A stretch of DNA of 64,000 nt from the IMG/VR virus record IMGVR_UViG_3300020159_001814, positions 1 to 64,000 of that record, one strand, 5' to 3'. Under the pieces are notes generated by a model that saw only the letters and a program-made list of their open reading frames with translations, searched no databases and had not been told where the DNA came from. The position numbers were made by a program, and so were the translations under genes. The stretch is from a virus. Positions 38,102 through 46,207 of the stretch are shown in pieces. Numbering within the stretch: the first letter of the stretch is position 1; every line of letters starts with the position of its first letter.

Positions 38102-38105
38102 ACTT

Positions 38106-38137
38106 AAAAGATAGGTGTATGGTATGGTTTTGTCAAA
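38106..38137 (-). promoter_or_regulatory. Bacteroidota-type promoter before primase
   Basis: TTTG (38134-38137), 20 bp, TATCTTTT (38106-38113) on the minus strand; the last base deviates from TAnnTTTG. It would start the primase-nuclease operon with a nearly leaderless mRNA. Confidence 0.6.
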
Positions 38138-38141
38138 TAAT

Positions 38142-38168
38142 AAAAAACCCACCTTTTTGGGGTGGGTT
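38142..38168 (-). terminator. Rho-independent terminator
   Basis: AACCCACC (38146-38153) pairs with GGTGGGTT (38161-38168); six T follow on the minus strand. Ends the 38176-38898 transcript. Confidence 0.88.
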
Positions 38169-38175
38169 ATTATTT

Positions 38176-38898
38176 TTAAGCTACGTTTTGGTCTGTTTTG
38201 TTATTTGTGGATGCAAAGGCGGCTTTTTGTACTGCCCTTCCTTCTTTATTATAACTACACATGTAATTTTGAATATAAGATATCATGTCTTTACCATCAC
38301 CATCGGTACCTCCTTCAACTCTTGGTTGTGGGAATTTGTTTAGTAATATATCAGCGTCTACTGAAATAGCAGTCGCCAATTCTTGGTCAGTTTTTTGAGT
38401 ATTTCTATTTTTAATTTTAGCATGATAAGTTACAAGTCTTTTCCAGCTGTCGTTGTATTTATTTTTTACAAAATCAACGAAGAACCTACCAAGTTGTTGT
38501 AATATAGTACCATCTTCTTTAGTAACTTCTAAAGTAAAATTGTTAGAACCATCACACATATATGTTAATTTTACATCACCTATTCTTAGATCGTTATCAG
38601 CCATTGTTTTATAACCAACACCAGTAACAAAAATATGATTACCTCTTTCACTAAACATAATATTATTACATTCTAACTGAAATAATGGAAGATCAAATTC
38701 ACCTGGTAAATAAAAATTAATTTTTTTACCTTTAAAAATTCTAACAAATTCACCAATTCTTTGTGCCTCATCGGCAGTTTTTGGGTCAATGTTAGGTGTT
38801 ATGTCTTCCGACAAATAAAATCTTTTGGTTGATTTTTTATGCATTTCAAGAATTCTATTCTTTTCTTGTTGTGTGATTTCAGATAAAATATTTTTCAT
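38176..38898 (-). CDS. Probable virion protein with targeting-like N-terminus, 240 aa
   Basis: The N-terminus MKNILSEITQQEKNRILEMH, then KKSTKRFYLSED, is a long helix with two L-S-E sites (5-7 and 29-31). I recall nearly the same leader in several unrelated Bacteroidota phage proteins, as expected for a sorting peptide. The body is beta-rich and Gly-poor (IFKGKKINFYLPGEFDLPLF), ending in a polar tail. Own TATTTATA motif and terminator, so a single-gene unit amid replication genes. Confidence 0.78.
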   Translation of the reverse strand: MKNILSEITQQEKNRILEMHKKSTKRFYLSEDITPNIDPKTADEAQRIGEFVRIFKGKKINFYLPGEFDLPLFQLECNNIMFSERGNHIFVTGVGYKTMADNDLRIGDVKLTYMCDGSNNFTLEVTKEDGTILQQLGRFFVDFVKNKYNDSWKRLVTYHAKIKNRNTQKTDQELATAISVDADILLNKFPQPRVEGGTDGDGKDMISYIQNYMCSYNKEGRAVQKAAFASTNNKTDQNVA

Positions 38899-38915
38899 AA
38901 TTTTTTTAATTTATA

Positions 38916-38923
38916 TATAAATA
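38916..38923 (-). promoter_or_regulatory. TATTTATA upstream motif
   Basis: Coding strand TATATTTATATATAAATT, 17-18 bp before the 38176-38898 start. Confidence 0.42.
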
Positions 38924-38948
38924 TAATAAAAAATCAAAAAAAAAATGA

Positions 38949-39554
38949 TTACCAAATTTTTTCTTGTTTCATATACCCCAAAACACAAGTATATGAATCG
39001 GCCATATCAAAACATTCTTTTTTAAGTGTATTGTTTTTTGTGTAAAGCCATTTAATTTGTGGTTCTTTTTCTGATACTTTTTTCCAAATAGTATCTTTTT
39101 TGTCGATGTCCTTTGGTAGTCCACCAAAAAGAACATATTTACCTTTATCATTCAGTTGTACAAGATCAGGCCAAGCAAATTTTCTTGAGTTATATGTAGA
39201 TATGTAGGATGGAACAATTCCTAAAATATCATATATTGATTTAGTAATCATTGAATTATATCTTAATAAGACACCTACTGTCCAAATATTATTAGAATTT
39301 AGTAAGGGTTCTTCAATAACAACTTTAGTAATTCCTAAGTTTTTATATCCTTCAAGTTTTTCTTCAAACGCAACAACCTTCAATAAAAGTTCTTCTATTT
39401 TATCTTCAGGTTTTGGTTTAATAACCGGGGAAAAATGTGTTAATTCTAAAAGTTCTTCTGTTTTAATATCGAATAAACTCCAACCTATTGTCTTTGTTGA
39501 AATGTCTAATCCAAGAACTTTTGGTGTGTTCTTTAAATCTGTTTTTTTGTTCAT
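38949..39554 (-). CDS. RuvC-like Holliday junction resolvase, 201 aa
   Basis: RNase H fold motifs: VLGLDISTKTIGWSLF (D17), KVVIEEPLL (E81, E82), and ECFDMADSYTCVLGYM (D183, D186), the four acidic residues of RuvC-type enzymes. Length is near 170-200. It would cut recombination junctions before packaging, the role of T4 gp49. It ends the recombination block and follows the first structural gene by 5 bp. Confidence 0.85.
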   Translation of the reverse strand: MNKKTDLKNTPKVLGLDISTKTIGWSLFDIKTEELLELTHFSPVIKPKPEDKIEELLLKVVAFEEKLEGYKNLGITKVVIEEPLLNSNNIWTVGVLLRYNSMITKSIYDILGIVPSYISTYNSRKFAWPDLVQLNDKGKYVLFGGLPKDIDKKDTIWKKVSEKEPQIKWLYTKNNTLKKECFDMADSYTCVLGYMKQEKIW

Positions 39555-39559
39555 AAAAT

Positions 39560-41764
39560 TTAAAAATCCAATTTAATAGGATACTGTTGAATACCTTGTC
39601 TTTTTTCAGGTGACTGTATCTTAGATATAACCATAAGTTCTTTGTCTGTATTGTAAAGAGCAACTTCGGTCACGTAAATAGACTTGGTTTTATCCCATGT
39701 TGGATTTGATGAATCAAAAAACTGTGTTTGACCTAAATTCACTAAGAAATTCATAACGTAAATTGTTGCTTGAATATCTGTTGTTATTGTACCAAAAAAC
39801 AAGTACTCCCCACCAAAATTTAAAGTTACACCATTTTGGTTTAAGGTCGGTAAAGAAATATAACTATTTAAATTATACAATGATGCCGTATCGTACATAT
39901 TTTTTGTTAACTGTATCGTTGTACCTGTAAGTCCTGAATATGTTATATATCCATTTGAAGTTGTGGCCGATAATTGGTCGGTTACATCAATTTCTTTCCA
40001 TAGTGTTGGGTCAGGTCTTGTTGTTCCACTACTAACTTTTTGTGCTAAGATTTTTACACTATTAGCATTAAACCCTAAAGGTGTTGCTAACAAATCATTA
40101 TTTAAAAAAGAAAATTCAGCCCCAAATCTTATTATAATATCAGACGCGCCAGCCAATAAAGTTTGGTCATTCCCTGTGACTGTAGTATAATAATTACAAT
40201 GTAATGAATCGGTAAATGCCGTACTGTTAAATCTATAAGTTAAAAATAGTGTTTCACTATTACCAGATAATAAACCTGTCGTACCACCTAAAACACCACC
40301 AAAAGTGTTTGGTGTAACCAAACCTAATTTAGGTGCCGGTAGTGTCCAAGTTCTATTTGATTTATAATTTAAAGTTGCGACAATTTCGTCATCATCAAAT
40401 ACCACCATTTTTAAGTCAGGAAAAACTTTACCAACCCTATTAGGAATTCCTGTTGTGTTAGCGTGTGTGTCCCAAAGATGGTAATATCTTAAACCAGGGT
40501 TATTAAAATTAATATCTTTTTTTGACTCTATATAATAAACTTGAAACAAGTTTAAACCGGCAAATCCGGGTGGGTCAACATAAAAATCTTCACCTATAGT
40601 TCCGTTTGGATTTTTATGCCACATTAACCATGGTAAAGATATTTTAAAGTTTCTTGCTTGTCCTGTATTATTAGGGTTAGCCGGATCGAAGTCTTGAAAT
40701 GCGAACTTTTCACCATAAAAATTATCAATCGATTGGTTAGTGTAATGTAGTATTGCTATCGCTTTTTGGTCAACACTCGGTACAGATATTTTTTCAGCAA
40801 ATGAATTGTAATAGAACGTTTCGCTAGTATCTTCTTGTCCGGTTTTACTATTATACCCTAAATATTCTTTTGTATTTGTGTAATTTTTAGAATTATAGTA
40901 ATTAAAATCTTGGTATGTTGAATTAAAGACTCCTGCAGGTGATTCGGTCCATGGAATGTTCATATTCCAAACATTAACATTTCTTTGTGATACATCACAA
41001 TTTGTTTCAAAATTAAATACGTCAGTTGCCCAATATGGTTGTGGTGTAAATGTATCATATAAATCAGTCATGTTTTCAGGTAAAAACATAATACTTGAAA
41101 ACCCTCCGTATCCCATTAAAGCGTAATTAGGTAGACTTCTATCAACTTCTATTGTTATTGTTGCGTCAGTTGAGCTATTACCTGTTATTGATACCACTTT
41201 ATAGACAAACATTGGTGTATTTGTTGTTATAGGTTCTAAACTATTATTAACAAACATAACCATATACATTCCTTGTGTAACCGATCCACTAACAGTCGGA
41301 TAAAGGGTTGTTGCTGATAATGTTACAACATTACCGGATAAAGTGGTGTTGTCTGCAACAAAATTAGGGTTAATAGTATATGCTGATGATGTGAATGCAC
41401 TAAATCCGTTTGTTGTGTCACCAGTAAAAAACCCTCTTGGTGCTGCAGAATTATAAACATTATCAATATATGAATTATCAAATGGGACCCCAAAAGTACT
41501 TCCTGATGTTGAGTCCAAAAATAATGGATACTTTATATGCATTCTATTCTTTTCTGGAATCGGTGCAGTATTTTGTGCATTGTATTGTGGCATTAATACG
41601 TTAAAATCAACAGGATTAAAATTATCGACACAATTATAACAAACTTCACTATCACCAATTTGGAAATATGCAATATCAAATCTACCTTGCGATATTCTTT
41701 TTCTAGCAGCATCGGTTAATAACGTGTTAATTAGTGCTGATGTATTTTTTATTATGTATGACAT
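39560..41764 (-). CDS. Large virion structural protein (tail or baseplate), 734 aa
   Basis: N-terminus LTDAARKRISQGRFDIAYFQ and IGDSEVCYNCVDNFNP, then long beta-rich, Thr/Ser/Asn-rich stretches typical of fibre or baseplate proteins, and a C-terminus IYVTEVALYNTDKELMVISK, then SPEKRQGIQQYPIKLDF. I recall such ends in wedge or fibre-attachment proteins of T4-like Bacteroidota phages. No transmembrane segments. First gene of the tail block read here, which continues to the window end. Confidence 0.78.
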   Translation of the reverse strand: MSYIIKNTSALINTLLTDAARKRISQGRFDIAYFQIGDSEVCYNCVDNFNPVDFNVLMPQYNAQNTAPIPEKNRMHIKYPLFLDSTSGSTFGVPFDNSYIDNVYNSAAPRGFFTGDTTNGFSAFTSSAYTINPNFVADNTTLSGNVVTLSATTLYPTVSGSVTQGMYMVMFVNNSLEPITTNTPMFVYKVVSITGNSSTDATITIEVDRSLPNYALMGYGGFSSIMFLPENMTDLYDTFTPQPYWATDVFNFETNCDVSQRNVNVWNMNIPWTESPAGVFNSTYQDFNYYNSKNYTNTKEYLGYNSKTGQEDTSETFYYNSFAEKISVPSVDQKAIAILHYTNQSIDNFYGEKFAFQDFDPANPNNTGQARNFKISLPWLMWHKNPNGTIGEDFYVDPPGFAGLNLFQVYYIESKKDINFNNPGLRYYHLWDTHANTTGIPNRVGKVFPDLKMVVFDDDEIVATLNYKSNRTWTLPAPKLGLVTPNTFGGVLGGTTGLLSGNSETLFLTYRFNSTAFTDSLHCNYYTTVTGNDQTLLAGASDIIIRFGAEFSFLNNDLLATPLGFNANSVKILAQKVSSGTTRPDPTLWKEIDVTDQLSATTSNGYITYSGLTGTTIQLTKNMYDTASLYNLNSYISLPTLNQNGVTLNFGGEYLFFGTITTDIQATIYVMNFLVNLGQTQFFDSSNPTWDKTKSIYVTEVALYNTDKELMVISKIQSPEKRQGIQQYPIKLDF

Positions 41765-41790
41765 ATTTTATAAATTTTATTCTTTATTTT

Positions 41791-43386
41791 TTATGCTAAT
41801 ATTACTACCCCATTTTTTGTAACTGACATATATTGTGGGTTAACCAAATTACTTATAGTTGAGCAATCATTAGGTAACAATGATAAAACATTAATTGTCA
41901 TTGTGTCACTAATAGTTGCTGTTAAAACACATCTGTTATTAAATGATGTGGGTACAAATATTGCTTGATCAATTATTCCTGTTATATATCCATTACCGGT
42001 TATTGATGCTGAATATGTTGCGGTGTATGCACTTGTTGATATTGTTGTTCTTTCACACTCTTTGTCAGTTATTATTGTTGACGTTTGAGTTACGGGACCA
42101 ACGGTAGGTGCACCAAGTGTTGACGTATTAATAGGGGTACCACTAATAGTATTAGAAGTGATTGTTCTTCTTGACCCATTTGTTGTTCCCGTCATATTAA
42201 CTGAAAAATTAACATCAAATGAAATTGTTTTTGTTGGTGGTAGTGTTGGTGATACGTCGATTCTCCAATACCATGTTTTTACGGTTGTTGTGTTAGTAAT
42301 AGATTGTGTTGCAATAGGTGTTAATGTCAGATTTAAGACATAATTCACTACAGAAGATACCGGTGTTAAAGTTACCGTTTGTGTTATTATATTGTTTGAT
42401 GAATCTTTTACATAAACAGTATAATTACCTGACGATAACCCGACAAATGTAGATGATGGTTGGTATGTAACGCCGTTTAACGAATACGTATACCCAGGGT
42501 CCCCACCCAAAACATTAACACTAATAACACCATTATTAACACCAACACAAGATGGATTAGTTTTACTAATCTTAAGTGTCATCGGAGTACTTACACATTC
42601 GCCACTACTAACAGTTATGTTTGTTAATGGTGCTCCATTAACCGACCAAGTACCGACCGGTGGAGCAACAGGGTAATTATAACTTGGTACCCCACTACCG
42701 GACCAATTTAAAATTTCCCATCTTGTCATACCCGTATTATAATATATGGTATATGTTGGTGTGGAACTTGTCCAAGATGGGTAACCATTTATAGTACTTC
42801 CAGAACTAAAATCAATTTGTTCATTAATTTTTAATACTTTAATATTCATACAAAGTTTACTTGGGTAAACTATAGGGGGTAAAGGTACAGGTAAACACCT
42901 AAAACAAGAATTATATGGTGAGTGACTTGTGTTTGCAAAATTATTTATATAGGTTTGTCCTGTATATAGTGTAGTTCCACTACTAGTCCAACATCCTGTT
43001 TGTGTTGTTAATTTGTAGACTTTACCATTTATAAATGTCGATGGTAAATTTGCCAAGTAATAAATAAAATTACTTGGGTTACTACAATTTTGAAATTTTT
43101 CCAAATAAAAACTGTCATACCCAACAGTACATGTAGTTGTTGCGGTAAAATCACCATAATAATCAGTTACGGTGGCAGTATAATTACCAGGTAATAAATT
43201 AGAAATTGGTGATCCTTGTAATCCATTATTCCAAGTAATATTATAAGGTGGTGTTCCTCCAGTAACATACAAAGCGATCACACCGTTAGTTGCGTCAGGT
43301 GTCGATGCGTTAACCGTATTACATTTAACCCCTAAAGGTAAAATTGTTATAATATTACAGCTATTTCCACTTAATTGGCTCATCAA
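41791..43386 (-). CDS. Tail adhesin with SprB-type repeats, 531 aa
   Basis: At least two SprB-like units: NGVIALYVTGGTPPYNITWN ... NLLPGNYTATVTDYYGD, and NGVISVNVLGGDPGYTYSLN ... GLSSGNYTVYVKDSSNN. The pattern G-G-x-P-P-Y ... L-x-x-G-x-Y-x-x-x-V-x-D is that of the repeats in flavobacterial SprB adhesins. Other parts contain Cys pairs and Ser/Thr-rich linkers. Likely a tail-tip or fibre protein that touches the host surface. Overlaps 43383-43604 by 4 bp. Confidence 0.8.
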   Translation of the reverse strand: MMSQLSGNSCNIITILPLGVKCNTVNASTPDATNGVIALYVTGGTPPYNITWNNGLQGSPISNLLPGNYTATVTDYYGDFTATTTCTVGYDSFYLEKFQNCSNPSNFIYYLANLPSTFINGKVYKLTTQTGCWTSSGTTLYTGQTYINNFANTSHSPYNSCFRCLPVPLPPIVYPSKLCMNIKVLKINEQIDFSSGSTINGYPSWTSSTPTYTIYYNTGMTRWEILNWSGSGVPSYNYPVAPPVGTWSVNGAPLTNITVSSGECVSTPMTLKISKTNPSCVGVNNGVISVNVLGGDPGYTYSLNGVTYQPSSTFVGLSSGNYTVYVKDSSNNIITQTVTLTPVSSVVNYVLNLTLTPIATQSITNTTTVKTWYWRIDVSPTLPPTKTISFDVNFSVNMTGTTNGSRRTITSNTISGTPINTSTLGAPTVGPVTQTSTIITDKECERTTISTSAYTATYSASITGNGYITGIIDQAIFVPTSFNNRCVLTATISDTMTINVLSLLPNDCSTISNLVNPQYMSVTKNGVVILA

Positions 43387-43604
43387 ATATCTTCTTTATT
43401 TATTATTGTTCTTGTACCACCACTGAATAATAATATTTCATTTTCATTCAAAGGGTAGTAATATGTTATTTTTAATTCATCAATTTTATCAAAACAAAGT
43501 TCTTGTGTATTTGATTCAAAAATTTGATAGGGTGTTGCGGTTATACCATTTGTTTCTAACAAATCAATAACTTCCGTATTTGTGTATATTAATCTCCAAA
43601 TCAT
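43383..43604 (-). CDS. Hypothetical protein, 73 aa
   Basis: Start at ATG 43602-43604 (MIWRLIYTNTEVIDLLETNG), two bases after the stop of the LRR fibre gene. Beta-rich. Small genes like this between fibre genes may encode assembly helpers or tip proteins. No family recognised. Confidence 0.7.
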   Translation of the reverse strand: MIWRLIYTNTEVIDLLETNGITATPYQIFESNTQELCFDKIDELKITYYYPLNENEILLFSGGTRTIINKEDI

Positions 43605-43606
43605 AA

Positions 43607-45043
43607 TTAATAAGTTATTGTCCAATTATAGGGTGACCCTGTTAAAAAGGATATTGCGGCTAAACCATTATATCCACCGCTCGATGAGTCAGGATCTGCG
43701 TTTGTTCCGCTTATATTTAAAGTAATGTTTGACCAACCTGTTGGGTTGTAAGTCGCATTTCCACTAAAATCCACTAATATGTGATTAACATCGGTAGTTG
43801 TCATATTGTTATTTTGTAAATCGATTCCCGCACGTCCTTGTGTAGTTCCAGAAACTAAAGTAGCGCCTGATAAACTAGTTAAGTCTATATAGTCTAAATT
43901 ACAACCATATAAACTAAATGCCCTACTACCTAAACCATTACTTTCGTTTTTAAAATATTGTGTAGATGTAGGTAACAATATATTTGTTAAACTACTGTTT
44001 CCATCAAGTCTTAAAATTGATGTTGATCCGGTTGTTGAAGCACCTAATTTTGTTAGGTTTCTTAAATCTAAGGTTCCGGTTAATTTACAATCGTTTGCCC
44101 TATATCGTGTAATATTATTTGGCGATGTTGCGTGTGTTATTCCAGTTAAATTAAAGTTAAACCAAACATCAAATTGCCCTCCTAACCCAGATAATGGCGT
44201 TAAATCTAAATTTCCTATTAGATTACAAGAATTTGCGAAATATGATGTAAAAATTTGTGATGATGGTCCGTGAGTAATTCCTGTTAAATTTGTACTATAT
44301 TGAACCCAAAATTGCCCACCTAAACCAGATAATGGCGTTAAATCTAACTTTCCTGTTAAATTACAAGAATTCGCTAAATATGATGTAAAAATTTGTGATG
44401 ATGGTCCGTGAGTTATCCCTGTTAAATTACTATTAGCACTAACCCAAAATTGACCTCCGAGTCCAGATAATGGCGTTAAATCTAAATTTCCTATTAGATT
44501 ACAAGAATTTGCTAAATATGATGAAATATTTTGTGATGATGGTCCGTGAGTTATCCCTGTTAAATTTGGATTATTATTAACTTGGAACTGTCCACCTAAA
44601 CCAGATAATGGTGTTAAATCTAAATTTCCTGTTAAATTACAAGAATAGGCAATATATGATGAAAAAATTTGTGATGATGGTCCGTTAGTAATTCCTGTTA
44701 AATTTGGGTTTGTATTGACTCTGAAGGTGCCTCTAAAACCAGATAATTGTGTTAAATCTAAATTACCATATATATTATCATTATCAAAAATAAAACTATT
44801 TGTATTCCTAAAACTATTAACCCTAATTTGGATTGTCCTAATATCGGTGTCTAATGTAAAACCGGTATATGTTAATCCATTTCCGGCGGTTTGTGTAATA
44901 TTTGTTCCATTATCTAATCTCCATGATACTCTCCCTCCCCCATCAAACCCTATTGTCGGTTCGAAAAAACTTGTTGACCCACTCTTTTGAAAAGTAAGGA
45001 TTTTACCTATATTATTTCTTGACGTGAATTGTTGCCTACTCAT
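43607..45043 (-). CDS. Repeat fibre protein with leucine-rich 46-residue units, 478 aa
   Basis: Five to six copies of a 46-residue unit, GNLDLTPLSGLGGQFxV, NPNLTGITHGPSSQ and SYLANSCNL, with further degenerate units at both ends. Leu/Ile spacing suggests a BspA- or internalin-like LRR solenoid. The N-terminal 50 residues (MSRQQFTSRNNIGKILTFQK) may attach it to the tail. Solenoid fibre proteins usually bind receptors. Confidence 0.8.
   Translation of the reverse strand: MSRQQFTSRNNIGKILTFQKSGSTSFFEPTIGFDGGGRVSWRLDNGTNITQTAGNGLTYTGFTLDTDIRTIQIRVNSFRNTNSFIFDNDNIYGNLDLTQLSGFRGTFRVNTNPNLTGITNGPSSQIFSSYIAYSCNLTGNLDLTPLSGLGGQFQVNNNPNLTGITHGPSSQNISSYLANSCNLIGNLDLTPLSGLGGQFWVSANSNLTGITHGPSSQIFTSYLANSCNLTGKLDLTPLSGLGGQFWVQYSTNLTGITHGPSSQIFTSYFANSCNLIGNLDLTPLSGLGGQFDVWFNFNLTGITHATSPNNITRYRANDCKLTGTLDLRNLTKLGASTTGSTSILRLDGNSSLTNILLPTSTQYFKNESNGLGSRAFSLYGCNLDYIDLTSLSGATLVSGTTQGRAGIDLQNNNMTTTDVNHILVDFSGNATYNPTGWSNITLNISGTNADPDSSSGGYNGLAAISFLTGSPYNWTITY
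44050..44760 (-). repeat. 138-bp tandem coding repeats
   Basis: Nearly identical 138-bp units encode the 46-residue LRR units. Silent and replacement differences are few between neighbours, which points to recent expansion or gene conversion. Confidence 0.85.
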
Positions 45044-45053
45044 ATGTTAATTT

Positions 45054-45887
45054 TTATATATAATCATTACCAACTGTCCAATACATTATTGAGCCGTTAT
45101 ATGTGAACGTTAATATATCAGTTGCCCCGCCATTAGATGTTAGTACTACAGGTCCCCCACCATTTGCTACCTTATGTGTGCCTGACGCACCATTTACTTG
45201 ATTAAAAAATAAACTTCTTCCCCCAACACCGTCTTGTATTACTATCAAAGTCCCGTATTCACCATTTCTTACATTAATTAATGATAATGTTGTGTTTGCC
45301 GTTAGTGTTGCTTCATAATTTGTACTTAATCCGGAAACGTCCCAAACTACCGTTGATCCTGTTGACCCTATGTCGTTAAATGGGTTTATACTGACACCAC
45401 CACCAGACGTACCACTACTTCCACTTGTACCATTAATTCCTGATGTTCCATTAATTCCACTAGTTCCATTTATTCCTGATGTACCACTAGTTCCATTAAT
45501 TCCTGATGTACCACTAGTTCCATTTATTCCTGATGTACCACTAGTTCCATTAATTCCCGAAGTACCACTAGTTCCATTAATTCCGCTAGTTCCTGAAGTT
45601 CCATTAATTCCCGAAGTACCACTAGTTCCATTAATTCCCGAAGTACCACTAGTTCCATTAATTCCCGAAGTACCACTAGTTCCATTAATTCCCGAAGTAC
45701 CATTAATACCACTGGTGCCCGATCCGCCGGATGTACCACCAAAAATAGTTATAAGTTGTTGTAATTCTGCTTTATAAGATGACCCATCAGGGTTTTGTGA
45801 CGGGTCCCCAGTATAAACAATATGTATTAGGGTTGTTGGGGTAATTGCCGTTGATGCCGCTAATGTCCTGTCCGTTAATCTTGCCAT
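45054..45887 (-). CDS. Collagen-like GTSG-repeat fibre protein, 277 aa
   Basis: N-terminus MARLTDRTLAASTAITPTTL, then about 110 residues of GTSG/INGTSG repeats at about 60-165, then a globular C-terminal head (STVVWDVSGLSTNYEATLTA). Fibres of this type, with a Gly-rich stalk and small C-terminal head, are common in Bacteroidota phages. Thr and Ser in the stalk are possible glycosylation sites for the enzymes at 47858-49896. Confidence 0.82.
   Translation of the reverse strand: MARLTDRTLAASTAITPTTLIHIVYTGDPSQNPDGSSYKAELQQLITIFGGTSGGSGTSGINGTSGINGTSGTSGINGTSGTSGINGTSGTSGINGTSGTSGINGTSGTSGINGTSGTSGINGTSGTSGINGTSGTSGINGTSGINGTSGINGTSGSSGTSGGGVSINPFNDIGSTGSTVVWDVSGLSTNYEATLTANTTLSLINVRNGEYGTLIVIQDGVGGRSLFFNQVNGASGTHKVANGGGPVVLTSNGGATDILTFTYNGSIMYWTVGNDYI
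45403..45722 (-). repeat. Short tandem repeats encoding the GTSG stalk
   Basis: About 320 bp of 18- and 27-bp units encoding INGTSG and INGTSGTSG. Such arrays change length easily by slippage or recombination. Confidence 0.9.
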
Positions 45888-45907
45888 TTTTTTATTTTAT
45901 ATAATTT

Positions 45908-46189
45908 TTATTGAAATTTATATTCTTCACCATCTTGGAACTCAAATATTAATCCGTCTTGGAAAAGTTTATCTGAAACACTTAATGTTTCACAATACGT
46001 ACAATTATTATCATCTATTAATTTTATAGTATAAGTTTCATAAGTTTCATAAGTTTCAGGTAATATAAAACTATATGGTATGGTCGTTATTGTATCAATA
46101 TATTGACAAGTACCGTAACACGTATCACAAACCCATATGTGGTATGGTGAAGTTCCTAAAGTTATCGTATTTATTGTTACGTTTATCAT
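45908..46189 (-). CDS. Small SprB-like tail protein, 93 aa
   Basis: MINVTINTITLGTSPYHIWV, a Cys-rich middle (CDTCYGTCQYID), YTIKLIDDNNCTYC and the end FEFQDGEEYKFQ. It is a single half-unit of the SprB-like pattern (S-P-Y ... I-K-L-x-D). Similar to 49966-50367 and 50369-50656, so these form a set of short tip proteins. Confidence 0.72.
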   Translation of the reverse strand: MINVTINTITLGTSPYHIWVCDTCYGTCQYIDTITTIPYSFILPETYETYETYTIKLIDDNNCTYCETLSVSDKLFQDGLIFEFQDGEEYKFQ

Positions 46190-46207
46190 TTATTAAAAAT
46201 TTCCATT

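Noticed and set aside
45370-45777. Plus-strand ORF rich in Pro-Leu-Val-Pro repeats
   Set aside because: It is the antisense reading of the GTSG collagen-like repeats and has no start context of its own.
45054-45887. CRISPR-like array in the repeated GTSG DNA
   Set aside because: The units are 18-27 bp without unique spacers and stay in frame as coding repeats.
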